Source of the DNA: CBDFMG01 sp965221205 [NCBI: bacterium]
GTDB lineage: Bacteria > SM23-31
Assembly (NCBI GenBank): GCA_965221205.1
Contig: OZ244870.1
Span: 1,178,001-1,242,000 of the forward strand
Length of the DNA: 64,000 nt
Direction: 5' to 3'
Positions 35,447 to 45,312 of the stretch are shown here, one piece after another. The notes below the pieces were generated by a model. The model had not been told where the DNA came from and ran no database searches. It worked only from the letters and a program-made list of their open reading frames with translations. How positions within the stretch are numbered: position 1 is the first letter of the stretch; the number at the start of each line of letters is the position of its first letter. Both the position numbers and the translations under genes were made by a program.

Positions 35447-36427
35447 CTACTGCACCTGATTTTTCCGAAACGTCGACAACTTTTCTAATATTTTTGCCAT
35501 ATCGTCAGGTAATGGTGCTTCGAACTGCATTATTTTTTTGGATGTCGGGTGCATAAATGATAATGTTGCGGCATGAAGTGCCTGTCTTGGAAATTGGCTC
35601 AGTAATTCCTGTACTACTGACCGTTCATTCGATGTCAAGTGAGACAATTGACGGTTTCTTCCTCGGTACAACGAATCGCCGAACACTGGGTTGCCGACTG
35701 AGGCAAAATGCGACCGTATCTGATGAGTTCTGCCCGTTTTCGGCATAACATCGAGCAGCGTGAGATACTCGAACTCATCTCGAACTGTGTAGTGTGTTAC
35801 GCTCTCTTTGCCCTCAGCACCAGATACCATTTTCTTTCTGTCTGATCTGCTGCGGGATATCAACTTCGAAATTACTCCGGTATTACTTGATAACACTCCC
35901 CAGACAAGTACTGTGTAGTGTTTTTCGATTGTTCTTTCGGCAAATTGATCTCCAAGTGACCGGTGACTGCGGTTATTTTTAGCCACGACCATGACACCCG
36001 ACGTGTCCTTATCGAGTCTGTGAACTATGCCCGGACGTGAGACACCGTTAATTCCGGACAAATTATCAAGATGATACAGCAGTGCATTTACCAGTGTTCC
36101 TGACCGTATAGGGCCGGAAGGATGGACAATGAGACCTGCAGGTTTTTGTATTACTGCAATATCATCATCCTGATAGACAATTTCAAGAGGGATATTCTCA
36201 GGCACGATTTCAAGAGGGACTGCTTCGAGAATTGTAACTGTAACAATATCTCCCGGAGCAACTATATGGCTTGGTTTAACCGTAACATTATTACAAAGAA
36301 CAGAATTAATGGTAATTAATTGCTTGATATGAGAGCGAGAATAGTCCGGAAAAGAGTTTGCAACAAAACGGTCAATTCTTTCAGGCTGACGGTCTGTAGG
36401 AAATTCGATTTTCAATAAGCGGGACAT
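35447..36427 (-). CDS. rluD: 23S rRNA pseudouridine synthase, RluD type
   Basis: The product has 326 residues. An N-terminal S4 RNA-binding domain (about 15-80, RIDRFVANSFPDYSRSHIKQ) precedes the RluA-type catalytic domain with GIVHRLDKDTSGVMVVAKN, whose Asp is the nucleophile. It is followed by FAERTIEKHYTVLVWG and MPKTGRTHQIRSHFASVGNPVFGD. RluD-type enzymes modify helix 69 of 23S rRNA. The pairing with lspA, traR/dksA-like and ileS upstream is a common arrangement. Confidence 0.92.
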   Translation of the reverse strand: MSRLLKIEFPTDRQPERIDRFVANSFPDYSRSHIKQLITINSVLCNNVTVKPSHIVAPGDIVTVTILEAVPLEIVPENIPLEIVYQDDDIAVIQKPAGLIVHPSGPIRSGTLVNALLYHLDNLSGINGVSRPGIVHRLDKDTSGVMVVAKNNRSHRSLGDQFAERTIEKHYTVLVWGVLSSNTGVISKLISRSRSDRKKMVSGAEGKESVTHYTVRDEFEYLTLLDVMPKTGRTHQIRSHFASVGNPVFGDSLYRGRNRQLSHLTSNERSVVQELLSQFPRQALHAATLSFMHPTSKKIMQFEAPLPDDMAKILEKLSTFRKNQVQ

Positions 36428-36522
36428 AGCGGATTATACAATCAAAATTAGATAAGTCTCAGTATCAACTAATTAATCCAATGATGATTAGAAAAAAACT
36501 AAAAAAGTATCCGTTAATGCTT

Positions 36523-37071
36523 CTATTTCTCAGCAGCAACGGACTCTTCTATACTGTTTTCCTGATACATATCGTGATGCCCTGCAAATATAGTATACAT
36601 CAGAAGAAACATACCGGTCGACACAGCAATGTCCGCAATATTAAAAATCGGCCAGCGGGGTAAATATATCTCAGGCGTAGATATAAAAAGAAAGTCAAAT
36701 TGAGTGATATGGATGTCGGGAATATCAACGTCGAAGAAGTCGACAACTCTTCCATACAATAATCGATCAAGAAGATTGCCGGTTGCACCGCCAAATATCA
36801 CGGCCAAAGCAAAACGGGGTAAAAATTTTTCATTCCGAAATTTGATAAGATAGTAGAGGATTGCAAATGCGGCAATGAGAGATAATGCATTAAAAATATA
36901 TTTATTGGGTATAGCAATACCAAATGCCATGCCCGAATTCTGAATATGGGTTAGTTTAAAGATGTCACCGATAATCTCAATCGACTCGCGGAGCGCCAGG
37001 TTCGATTTGGCAAGCCACTTTGTATACTGATCGAGCAGAAATATAATTGCAGAGATAAAAAGTAATTTCAT
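36523..37071 (-). CDS. lspA: Lipoprotein signal peptidase II
   Basis: The product has 182 residues with four hydrophobic segments. LspA motifs are clear: NSGMAFGI, GGATGNLLDRLLYGRVVDFFD with the first catalytic Asp, and FNIADIAVSTGMF with the second. It removes signal peptides from prolipoproteins in the inner membrane. The gene follows the zinc-finger gene by 13 bp, so they are cotranscribed. Confidence 0.95.
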   Translation of the reverse strand: MKLLFISAIIFLLDQYTKWLAKSNLALRESIEIIGDIFKLTHIQNSGMAFGIAIPNKYIFNALSLIAAFAILYYLIKFRNEKFLPRFALAVIFGGATGNLLDRLLYGRVVDFFDVDIPDIHITQFDFLFISTPEIYLPRWPIFNIADIAVSTGMFLLMYTIFAGHHDMYQENSIEESVAAEK

Positions 37072-37084
37072 AGCGGATTAGAGC

Positions 37085-37447
37085 TTACTGTTTTGTTTTA
37101 CAATCGAAGCACATTGTTGCAATAGGAACCGCTTCAAGACGTTCTTCGTCAATTTCATTGTTGCATTTGGTGCAAATTCCGAAGGTGTCGTCTTCAATAC
37201 GTTTAAGGGCTTGGTCAAGCCGCTCAAGGTATTGGCTCTCACGCGATGCAAACAGAAATGCTTTTTCGCGCTCCTGTGCATCAGTTCCCTGGTCTGCCAT
37301 GTGGAATGAATACGATGAATGGTCACCTGAAGCGTCTTTCACAGCCGTATCCATTGTCGACTCACGTAAATATTTTAATTTATCAATGAGCTTTTCCCGC
37401 TCTTCATTTATGAGCTTTATGAACTTCTTATATTTCTTCTTAACCAT
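37085..37447 (-). CDS. TraR/DksA-family zinc-finger protein
   Basis: The product has 120 residues. An N-terminal coiled-coil of about 70 residues (EREKLIDKLKYLRES... through LERLDQALKRIEDDTFG) is followed by a four-Cys zinc finger: CTKCNNEIDEERLEAVPIAT then CFDC. DksA-like proteins bind RNA polymerase in the secondary channel and act with ppGpp; short members such as this one next to lspA and ileS are common and less studied. The ATG has GAGG upstream. Confidence 0.88.
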   Translation of the reverse strand: MVKKKYKKFIKLINEEREKLIDKLKYLRESTMDTAVKDASGDHSSYSFHMADQGTDAQEREKAFLFASRESQYLERLDQALKRIEDDTFGICTKCNNEIDEERLEAVPIATMCFDCKTKQ

Positions 37448-37533
37448 TACATATCCTCAAGTAATAAGGTAATTCTAGAGTATAATAACAATTTTTTTGT
37501 AATATCATAACTATTTCATGCATTGCCGGAAAC

Positions 37534-40500
37534 TTAGGATGAATTTTTTATCCGCTCAATTCCAACACGGGCGGTTCCCGTTTTAAACGTAAAAGTCCGC
37601 TCAAATTCTCCCGGTTGAAACGATGTTATAATTTCAGTCGTAAGTGTTTCTTCACTAATGTAAGACTCTTCCTTCATAACAATTTCACGAATAGAATTTT
37701 CTGCATCGAGAAATAAACGTATCCTGTCAACAACTTCGAAATTGGCTTCTTTCCTCATGTTCTGGACCCGGTTGACAAATTCTCTTGCAAATCCTTCTCG
37801 CAGCAGTTCAGGTGTCAAATTGGTATTAATGCCAATGGTAAGTCCATTCCCTTCAACAACTGCCATTTCCGGTATCTGTTCCGTAACAATTTCAAGATCA
37901 TCGTTCCCTATAGTATACTCAGCACTGTTTATCTTAATAGTAATATCATTATCGCCTTCATAGCGTTCAATCTCGTCCTGCGGAAGCTCCGCAAGGACTG
38001 TTTTTGCCGCCTGAATATCTTTACCGAGTTTCGGGCCAAGTGCTTTAAAGTTGGGCCGTGCTACCTTTTTCATAAGTCCTGAGTCGTCTGACGAGAACGA
38101 GAGTGATTTAATATTTAATTCACTGAGTATCAAATTCTCTCCCTGCTTGATATGCTTTTGCTGCTGTTTGTCATTCGGTATCACTATTAATTCGGACAGC
38201 GGCTGTCGTATCTTGATTCCCGATTTGCTTCTGACCGACCGGGCAAGTATACATACTCTCCGGATCTGGTCCATTCTATCTGCAAGATCGTCATCTCTGC
38301 CGATGAATATTGATTCGTTAACTGAAGGGTAAGGCTCGAGATGGACACTCACATCAGGCGATTCGTCGGATGCTTTTAAATTTCGGTAAATTTCCTCTGA
38401 CAGAAACGGGGCAATCGGAGCCATCAAACTACTGATAGTAATCAGTGTTTCGTACAGTGTCTGATACGCGGCATTCTTATCAGGGCCTTTATCACTTTTC
38501 CAGAACCTTCTCCGATTCAACCGGACATACCAGTTTGAAAGATCATCAATAACAAATTCTGAAATTGCCCGCGCCGATTTTGTGATTTCATAGTTGTCCA
38601 TCAATCTGTTAGACGTTTCAACGAGCCGGGCAAGTGAAGAAAGGAGCCACCTGTCGATCTCCGAACGGTCCTGCATTGGAATGACCGAGTCATCAGAATA
38701 TACAAACTCGTCGATGTTTGCATATGTTACGAAAAAGGAATAGGTGTTAACTAAAGTTCCAAAGAACTTTTTAATTACTTCCTGAATTCCCTCACGGTCA
38801 AACCGAGTCGGAATCCACGGAGGGCTACTGCTGATAAGGTACCACCTGAGGGCATCGGCCCCTTCCGACTCCAGCACATCGTTCGGTTGCACCACATTTC
38901 CTTTGCTTTTGGACATTTTGACGCCATCAGTGTCGAGAATCATGTCCATAGTCAGGCAGCTTTTATAAGCCGGTTTGTTATTTAGCAGCACGGAAATTGC
39001 AAGAAGGGAATAAAACCAGCCCCTCGTCTGGTCGATTGCTTCGCTGACAAAATCAGACGGATAGTGGAGATCGAATTTTTCTTTATTCTCAAACGGGTAG
39101 TGCCACTGTGCAAATGGCATGCTTCCAGAATCGAACCATGCGTCGATAACTTCTGGTGTTCGTCCCATGGTCCCACCGCATTTTTCACAGTCCATCGTTA
39201 CATCATCGATGTACGGTTTATGCAGATCGAGCGGTTCTTCAAGCGGATTGTGACTTCGGCTTTTCAAAGTTTCAACAGAATCGACAGAGTTCATCGAACC
39301 GCAGTCTGAACAGATCCAGATATTGAGTGGCGTCCCCCAGAACCGGTCACGCGAAAGCGACCAATCAATATTGTTTTCCAGCCACCGGTGGAACCGTTTT
39401 TCACCGACTTCTTTCGGTACCCACCAAACTTTCTCATTGTTCTCGAGAAGTTGGTCTCGGAACTTGGTTGTCTTGATAAACCACGACTGCCGTGCGTAAT
39501 ACAAGAGCGGTGTGTCACACCGCCAGCAGTGGGGATAACTATGCTTGTAATCAACACTCTTCAAGAGTGCTCCCGACTCTTGTAGATCGGCTATGATCTT
39601 TGGATCGGCATTCTTGACAAATAGTCCTTTATACGGTGTAATCTCTTCGGTAAAATTTCCCTTGTCATCGACCGGCTGAAAAATCGGGAGATCACATTCT
39701 AGACCCACTTGGTAATCGTCCTCACCAAATGCCGGAGCAATATGGACAATACCTGTTCCTTCTTTGGTCGTCACAAATTCACCGGAGATAACGTAAAATG
39801 CCTTTTTATCCGCTTTCATGAATGGGAAAATCTGTTCGTACTCCATGTCAAGCAGGTCGGAACCCTTGGAGGTCTTAATAATCTCGTGTCCGTCCGGCAA
39901 GATATTTTTCCGGTCTTCTACAAGGATCAAGATGTCATCACCGATTTTTGAATACACATAGGTGCAATAGGGATTGACCGCCAGTGCGACATTCGAGAGG
40001 AGCGTCCACGGTGTTGTCGTCCAGAGCAGAAAATAGGTGTCATCCTCACCCTTTACCTTCGCCTTGGCGTAAATCGAAGGCTCGGTGACATCACGGTAGC
40101 TGAGAGAGACTTCATGGCTCGAGAGCGGTGTGCCGCACCGCGGACAATACGGGAGTATTTTGTGCCCTTTATAAATCAGATCCCTCTTAAAAAGGTTATC
40201 GAGAATCCACCAGACCGATTCAATATAATTATTGGTATACGTGATATAGGGATCATCCAGATCGATCCAATATCCGATCCGCTCCGTAAGGTTGTCCCAT
40301 TCTTGCTTATACTTCCAGACCGATTCTCGGCATTGCTTGTTGAATTTATCAACGCCATAATCAATGATTTTTTCTTTCGAGTCGAGATTCAACGCCTTTT
40401 CGACTTCAATTTCAACCGGAAGGCCGTGTGTATCCCAGCCGGCTTTTCGCTCAACGCGAAATCCCTGCATCGTCTTGTATCTGCAGATCAGGTCTTTGAT

Positions 40501-40689
40501 CGCTCGGGAAATGACATGATGTACCCCCGGAGCTCCGTTTGCGGTCGGTGGCCCTTCGTAAAAAATGAACGGTTTGTCTTTCGGCCGTTCTTGCACGGAC
40601 CGTTCGAAAATTTTGTTCTCTTTCCAGAAGGCAAGAATTTTAGCTTCCAGGTCGGGATAATGGACATTTGATGGTAATTTTTTAAACAT
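37534..40689 (-). CDS. ileS: Isoleucyl-tRNA synthetase
   Basis: The product has 1051 residues, a class I aminoacyl-tRNA synthetase. The HIGH-type motif is in PPTANGAPGVHHVISRAIKD (about 47-66), the KMSKS loop near 593 (DGVKMSKSKGNVVQP), and the editing domain between them (CP1, with TTTPWTLLSNVALAVNP). The C-terminus has the anticodon-binding helices (WYVRLNRRRFWK) and a long tail without an obvious zinc finger. Length and HHV signature suggest the eukaryote-like type 2 IleS, forms of which are often insensitive to mupirocin; that last point is family knowledge, not shown here. Confidence 0.96.
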   Translation of the reverse strand: MFKKLPSNVHYPDLEAKILAFWKENKIFERSVQERPKDKPFIFYEGPPTANGAPGVHHVISRAIKDLICRYKTMQGFRVERKAGWDTHGLPVEIEVEKALNLDSKEKIIDYGVDKFNKQCRESVWKYKQEWDNLTERIGYWIDLDDPYITYTNNYIESVWWILDNLFKRDLIYKGHKILPYCPRCGTPLSSHEVSLSYRDVTEPSIYAKAKVKGEDDTYFLLWTTTPWTLLSNVALAVNPYCTYVYSKIGDDILILVEDRKNILPDGHEIIKTSKGSDLLDMEYEQIFPFMKADKKAFYVISGEFVTTKEGTGIVHIAPAFGEDDYQVGLECDLPIFQPVDDKGNFTEEITPYKGLFVKNADPKIIADLQESGALLKSVDYKHSYPHCWRCDTPLLYYARQSWFIKTTKFRDQLLENNEKVWWVPKEVGEKRFHRWLENNIDWSLSRDRFWGTPLNIWICSDCGSMNSVDSVETLKSRSHNPLEEPLDLHKPYIDDVTMDCEKCGGTMGRTPEVIDAWFDSGSMPFAQWHYPFENKEKFDLHYPSDFVSEAIDQTRGWFYSLLAISVLLNNKPAYKSCLTMDMILDTDGVKMSKSKGNVVQPNDVLESEGADALRWYLISSSPPWIPTRFDREGIQEVIKKFFGTLVNTYSFFVTYANIDEFVYSDDSVIPMQDRSEIDRWLLSSLARLVETSNRLMDNYEITKSARAISEFVIDDLSNWYVRLNRRRFWKSDKGPDKNAAYQTLYETLITISSLMAPIAPFLSEEIYRNLKASDESPDVSVHLEPYPSVNESIFIGRDDDLADRMDQIRRVCILARSVRSKSGIKIRQPLSELIVIPNDKQQQKHIKQGENLILSELNIKSLSFSSDDSGLMKKVARPNFKALGPKLGKDIQAAKTVLAELPQDEIERYEGDNDITIKINSAEYTIGNDDLEIVTEQIPEMAVVEGNGLTIGINTNLTPELLREGFAREFVNRVQNMRKEANFEVVDRIRLFLDAENSIREIVMKEESYISEETLTTEIITSFQPGEFERTFTFKTGTARVGIERIKNSS

Positions 40690-40832
40690 ATTACAGCTTC
40701 AACACATTATTGCGAATTATAGTTCTTATAGGGAATAACTAAAATCATTTTTACCGAAATTCCGGTGAGATACCGGAACAGAATGGAAATTCTGAATCAC
40801 AAAGTCTTAGTTAATCCATATTTTTTTCATAT

Positions 40833-41654
40833 TCAAAGTTTTTCAATCACCCGCCTAATCAGAGTAGTCAATTTTGGTTCGGCAGTCCCGGCTATTTTGA
40901 TTATTTCCTGAATATTTACCGGTTCAAGTGCATCGGGATCGCACAGATCGGTAATGACCGACAGCGCAAGCATCTTCAAACCGAGATGTACACCTGCGAT
41001 AACCTCGGGAACCGTCGACATGCCGATCGCATCGGCACCGATAATTTGCAGCATCCGGTATTCCGCGGCTGTTTCGAGGCTCGGTCCCGTCATCGACGCA
41101 TACACACCCTGCCTAACCGAAATGTTTTCCTGCGCAGCAACATCCTCGGCGAGTGCAATCAACTCGCGGTTATACGGTTGCGACATATCAGGGAACCGCG
41201 GTCCGAGTGCATTCTCATTTTTCCCGATGAGCGGATTTGCACCGAGCAGATTGATATGGTCCTTAAGAATCATGATATCGCCCTTCGAAAAGTCAGGATT
41301 CAATCCTCCCGAGACATTCGAAATAATGAGCTTATCGGTTCCGAGACCTTTCAAAACACGGACAGGAAACGCGATTTCCTGTGTCGTGTATCCCTCGTAC
41401 ATGTGGAACCGCCCCTGCATCACCACGGCTTTTTTCCTGCCGAGTGTACCGAGTATGAGCTTTCCGGCATGATTTTCTACCGTAGAAATCGGAAATCCCA
41501 GTATTGTCTCGTACGGAATTTCGGTCTCTATAGAGATGTTTTTGACAAGTCCGCCAAGTCCCGTTCCGAGTATGATTGCAACATCGGGCACGAGATCGGT
41601 TTTTGACCGGATGGTCTCAACTGCCTTATTAATTGCGTCGAGAACACTGCTCAT
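40833..41654 (-). CDS. punA: Purine-nucleoside phosphorylase
   Basis: The product has 273 residues. PNP family II features: IILGTGLGGLVKNI with the phosphate-binding loop, QGRFHMYEGYTTQEIAFPVR, SNVSGGLNPDFSKGDIMIL, DHINLLGANPLIG, and GADAIGMSTVPEVIAGVHLG at the base site. It splits purine nucleosides with phosphate for salvage. An MTA phosphorylase is less likely because of the trimeric-PNP motifs. Its ATG lies just 11 bp downstream of the original divIVA stop position. Confidence 0.93.
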   Translation of the reverse strand: MSSVLDAINKAVETIRSKTDLVPDVAIILGTGLGGLVKNISIETEIPYETILGFPISTVENHAGKLILGTLGRKKAVVMQGRFHMYEGYTTQEIAFPVRVLKGLGTDKLIISNVSGGLNPDFSKGDIMILKDHINLLGANPLIGKNENALGPRFPDMSQPYNRELIALAEDVAAQENISVRQGVYASMTGPSLETAAEYRMLQIIGADAIGMSTVPEVIAGVHLGLKMLALSVITDLCDPDALEPVNIQEIIKIAGTAEPKLTTLIRRVIEKL

Positions 41655-41665
41655 GAACTAGCTCC

Positions 41666-42075
41666 TCAGTTATCGTTGTCCGAATCGTCATGATCAGATG
41701 AATCGTCATCATCCTCGTCGATGATTTTGTCGATCAGATTAAAACCGTTATGAAATTTTTACGGCGGTGATTCATCCTGTTCTTCATGCTGACTCTTTAT
41801 GCCGATACTTTCACCTTGGTCAGAACCCTTATCAGGAGACGGTTTCGCTGGCTCTTCCCGCTGACGCACAGGTTCTTCTGCAGTTCTCGTCGGTTCTTCG
41901 ACTGTTTTTTCGGGCATTTGAACGACAGGAGGACGTTTCTTCTGAGGTGGAAGCACTGGTTCCACAGATTTCTGATCTACTGGTTTGGGATTAGGTTTTG
42001 ATTTTTCCTCGGAAGTTTCGGTTTCCTGTACGTTTTCCGATTCATGCCTTTCGGAAAGCCCAGACGGATAATCCT
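41666..42075 (-). pseudogene. Disrupted C-terminal tail of the DivIVA gene
   Basis: Downstream of the present divIVA stop (42076-42078) another frame continues without start codon: YPSGLSERHESENVQETETS, then a Pro/Glu-rich stretch (PPQKKRPPVVQMPEKTVEEP...). It is interrupted by TAA at 41759-41761 and goes on in frame as FHNGFNLIDKIIDEDDDDSS to a TGA at 41666-41668. The low-complexity acidic tail fits a DivIVA C-terminus. A one-base frameshift and one stop separate it from the N-terminal part. Confidence 0.65.
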
Positions 42076-42573
42076 CTAATCCTCAGAAAAATTTCCTTTC
42101 CTGCGTCGCCGCTCCATATTGCTGAGTTCCGTAATTTCGTCTTCTTCAAGCTCAAGCACTGCAACCCACTCTTTCAACCGCCGAACGAACGATTCTTTCT
42201 GAGTTTTCAAAAATGCGATTTCATCCTGAAGCTTTCTGAGTTCCCGCCGGGCAGATTCGGTGATCTGTTGAGCGGAAAATTCTGCCTCACGCATTTTAAT
42301 ATCGGCTTCCCTCCGTGACGCTTCTTGCGTTTCTGCCGTTGACCGTTTTGCTTCGATGAGTGTTTCCTGAAGCGTCTCCTCAACCTGTTTGAAATTTTTT
42401 AGTTCCGTCTCGTACTTCAAGACTTTGTCGTCAAGTTCTTTTTTCTGCCGGAGAAGCAGCTCAAATTCATCGGCAATTATCTCGAGAAACGTGTCGACCT
42501 CAACAGAATCGTATCCACGGATAACCTTCTTGAATTCCTGATTCTGTATATCACGGGGTGTAAATTTTAACAT
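42076..42573 (-). CDS. divIVA: DivIVA-domain protein
   Basis: The product has 165 residues in the present frame. The N-terminal lipid-binding domain is typical: TPRDIQNQEFKKVIRGYDSV then EVDTFLEIIADEFELLL. Long heptad coiled-coil sequence follows (about 35-145). DivIVA proteins mark curved membrane, at poles or division sites, and recruit others. In this gene order (yggS-divIVA-punA-ileS) it probably belongs to growth or division. The protein ends RRRRKGNFSED, but sequence just downstream shows that a longer Pro/Glu-rich tail was once, or in truth is, encoded. Confidence 0.88.
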   Translation of the reverse strand: MLKFTPRDIQNQEFKKVIRGYDSVEVDTFLEIIADEFELLLRQKKELDDKVLKYETELKNFKQVEETLQETLIEAKRSTAETQEASRREADIKMREAEFSAQQITESARRELRKLQDEIAFLKTQKESFVRRLKEWVAVLELEEDEITELSNMERRRRKGNFSED

Positions 42574-42628
42574 AGTTCAATATCGTATGATTGAACAATA
42601 ATTGTTTGAAATTTCCGGAAAAAAGAAA

Positions 42629-43324
42629 TCAAAGTTCCGATTCTCTCTGCTTCCTTGCGCCGAAAATCGCTCTTCCGATGCGGACTATCGTCGCTCCCTC
42701 TTCAATAGCAATTTCGAAATCATCAGTCATACCCATCGACAGGTCATGAAGTGAGTAATCAAAAATACTCTGCCGGTTCACATCCTTCTGTATCCCTGCA
42801 AGCTCCCGGAAATAGGGACGGGCATCTTCGCTTGCTGCCTGTATGGGGGGAATCGCCATCAATCCCCGGCACCGGAGGTTTTCAAATGACTTGAGCTCTT
42901 TCAGAAACGGAATTACCTCGTCGGCATGTACACCCGATTTCGCTTCTTCTCCGCCGATATTCACTTCGGCAAAAACATCGATGGTGCGGTCAGCCCGATT
43001 ATCGATTTCGGCAGCCAGCCGCACACTGTCAATAGAGTGGATGATGTCAAAAATAGTTAAAACCTGCTTGACTTTATTACGCTGGAGGTGGCCGATCATG
43101 TGCCAGACGGCTTTCTGCTTCACCTCGCTGTGTTTTGCAAGGGCTTCCTGTACCCGGTTCTCTCCAACATGTTCAATGCCAAGACTAATCGCTTTGTCGA
43201 CGATTTCAGCAGGATGAGTCTTCGTAACTGCAATAACTGTAACATCTTCCGGGCTTCGTCCGCTTCGTGCAGCAGCGTTTGCAATCCGCTCCTGTACAAC
43301 ACGAATATTATCATCAATGTCCAT
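42629..43324 (-). CDS. yggS: PLP homeostasis protein, YggS family
   Basis: The product has 231 residues starting at [14 protein letters not shown] (43324); the open frame goes 30 codons further upstream, but that extension is hydrophobic and not family-like. The PLP-binding Lys is in VIAVTKTHP, followed by [14 protein letters not shown] and [15 protein letters not shown]. The C-terminus has [23 protein letters not shown] and GRAIFGAR. YggS/PLPBP proteins carry and balance pyridoxal phosphate in the cytoplasm. First gene of the minus-strand run, divergent from a Gfo/Idh gene. Confidence 0.95.
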   Translation of the reverse strand: MDIDDNIRVVQERIANAAARSGRSPEDVTVIAVTKTHPAEIVDKAISLGIEHVGENRVQEALAKHSEVKQKAVWHMIGHLQRNKVKQVLTIFDIIHSIDSVRLAAEIDNRADRTIDVFAEVNIGGEEAKSGVHADEVIPFLKELKSFENLRCRGLMAIPPIQAASEDARPYFRELAGIQKDVNRQSIFDYSLHDLSMGMTDDFEIAIEEGATIVRIGRAIFGARKQRESEL

Positions 43325-43529
43325 CAATGTCCATTGTCTTCTTAAAGGTAAAAAAACTAAATATATAAAAAATAAGGCACAAATGCAATATAATAAGAAG
43401 AGCTGAATTTGCACAGACGATAGATGTATTCTGCTTGATTATGTCACCGGACTGTCTTATTTTACGGTTTCTTATAATGATGATTGAAAACAGTGAAATT
43501 TAAATTTTACAATTGAGTTAGGGCAGGTA

Positions 43530-44531
43530 ATGGAAGGTCTCAAAGTCGGTATAGTCGGTGTCGGGCATCTCGGTGAGATGCATCTCAAGAAGCTGTTGAG
43601 TATTCCCGAAGCAGAGTTTGTCGGTTTCTGGGATAATGACGAAAACATCCGGGCTGAAAAGTCGCAAACATACAATGTTCATGCATTTGATTCGCTTGAT
43701 TTACTTCTCGATGCAGTAGATGTGGTGAGTATCGTTGTGCCGACATCCGCACACGCAGCAGTTGCTGTTGCTGCCGCCGAACAGGGTGTCCATATCTTTG
43801 TCGAAAAGCCGATAGCTCCTAATCTTGAAGAAGCGGATATAATAATTGAAGCAGCAGGGAAAAACAATGTTAAGCTCCAGGTAGGCCACATCGAGCGGTT
43901 TAATGCGGCATTCAGAAACCTAAAAAAGAACCTCGTCAATCCCCGGTTCATTGAATCACACCGCCTTGCTTCGTTCAATCCGCGTGGACTTGACGTGTCG
44001 GTCGTCCTCGATCTCATGATCCATGATCTCGACATCATTCTCAGCCTCATGAAATCTCCTCTCAGGCAAGTTGATACGAGTGGTGTTGCCGTAGTTTCAT
44101 CCAATCCGGACAGTTTTGATATTGTTAATTCCCGGCTGACGTTTGAAGACGGCGCGGTGGCAAACGTGACCGCAAGTCGGATTTCGCAGACGAAGATGCG
44201 CAAGATGCGTCTCTTCCAGCAGGACAGCTACATCTCGATGGATTTTCTGACCGGTGAGGCAGAAGTGTTCCGGATGCACGACCCGGATTCTCAGGACAAC
44301 GAAAACGGCATGCTGTCGGTCATGTCGATCAATCACGAAGATTTCAATAAAAATGTCGGTTATAAAAAAATAGCCAATGACGGACGAGACTCTCTCGAAC
44401 TCGAGCTCCGGTCATTTTTCGAATCGGTCAAAAACGATACCGAGCCGCTCGTGACAGGCGAACAGGCGCGCGCCGTACTCGCAACTGCCCTCAACATCGC
44501 CGCCAAAACCATTTCTCATATCACAAAGTAG
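43530..44531 (+). CDS. Gfo/Idh/MocA-family oxidoreductase
   Basis: The product has 333 residues. An N-terminal Rossmann fold (VGIVGVGHLGEMHLKKLLSI, then GFWDND) is followed by the family signature EKPIAPNLEEADIIIEAA with the catalytic Lys. The second domain includes VGHIERFNAAFRNL, DLMIHDLDIILSLMKSP with His of the active site, and a beta-sheet part. It would oxidise or reduce a sugar or sugar-nucleotide with NAD(P). Close relatives sit next to lipid A genes and act on UDP-GlcNAc (GnnA-like), which is possible but not shown. An IS element follows directly. Confidence 0.9.
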   Translation: MEGLKVGIVGVGHLGEMHLKKLLSIPEAEFVGFWDNDENIRAEKSQTYNVHAFDSLDLLLDAVDVVSIVVPTSAHAAVAVAAAEQGVHIFVEKPIAPNLEEADIIIEAAGKNNVKLQVGHIERFNAAFRNLKKNLVNPRFIESHRLASFNPRGLDVSVVLDLMIHDLDIILSLMKSPLRQVDTSGVAVVSSNPDSFDIVNSRLTFEDGAVANVTASRISQTKMRKMRLFQQDSYISMDFLTGEAEVFRMHDPDSQDNENGMLSVMSINHEDFNKNVGYKKIANDGRDSLELELRSFFESVKNDTEPLVTGEQARAVLATALNIAAKTISHITK

Positions 44532-44598
44532 TTCAGTATCTAAAAATCACAATGCTTTTTAAAGATAAATATTGCATAGCTGTAATTAAGTTAGGTAA

Positions 44599-45312
44599 TT
44601 AGGTCAAAAGCGGACTAACGTGAATTTTGATTAAAGGAATGGTATAGATTTCGGTTTCTGTAATTGTATCTCCCTTCCATTTCCTTGCGGTATACCAGGC
44701 AATGACTTTTGCTGACACCATGGTACTGTAAGCGTCTTTCTTGTGCACATGACCAGAAAACCCCTCAAGGCCGTTACTATGACGACGTCCCGTGATGCAC
44801 TATGTGTTATGATCGACCGTACGCTGTTTACCAAAAAACTTCAGCGATGTATACGAACGGAACGTATCAGTGTAGAAGGCGCTCCCTTGCTCAGCGGTGT
44901 CCCTGATCTCGTTCATCAAGCGGCAGTCACATCGTAGTAAATAGCTTCCCGTGGCGTTCCACCATGCCGAAAACCTTTGGTTCCCGTACGTTTCCCACCA
45001 AAGCAGCGTGCATCACATTCTATCTCGCCGGAAAGTCTTCTCAATCCTGAAATCATAAATCTTCTGTCGATAAAGCATCTATTTGCCTCGCACCGTCGTG
45101 GAGCCAAAACCAAGATCCATGGCAGCTTTATTGGCAGGTATCTCCAAAGAAACATAATGCAGTAGAGCAAGATCGTCCTTGAACCGCTTCGGGCTCTCTT
45201 TACAAGAACATCGAGTACATGTAAAACGATTATCACGCAAACGGTATAGACGATCCCCAGAACAAAAGGGATATGATGTACCAACAATAAATCTAGTGAC
45301 TTTTTCTTCCAT
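44599..45312 (-). pseudogene. IS1595-type transposase of copy 2, broken
   Basis: MEEKVTRFIVGTSYPFCSGD then DRLYRLRDNRFTCTRCSC form a zinc-ribbon N-terminus. After a frame change, ECDARCFGGKRTGTKGFRHG and EAIYYDVTAA follow, then a second frame change to EIRDTAEQGSAFYTDTF and KFFGKQRTVDHNT with TAG. An extra T in GGGGTTTTC breaks NGLEGF-W. The frameshift after DVTAA and the TAG after DHNT are identical in copy 1, so they predate duplication. Confidence 0.78.

Noticed and set aside
37078-37326. 82-codon minus-strand frame overlapping the TraR/DksA-like gene
   Set aside because: Shifted-frame shadow of the zinc-finger gene, which has the proper Cys motifs and start.
40954-41606. Two overlapping plus-strand frames of 172 and 206 codons opposite punA
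   Set aside because: Antisense shadows of a clearly conserved gene; sequence is Arg/Ser-rich without domain features.
41767-42318. Plus-strand frames opposite divIVA and its tail
   Set aside because: They arise from the codon bias of the Glu/Lys-rich minus-strand coding sequence; Phe/Arg-rich, no initiation signals.
42629-43414. Longer YggS with an N-terminal membrane helix
   Set aside because: The extra 30 residues are not family-like; [14 protein letters not shown] is the normal YggS start.
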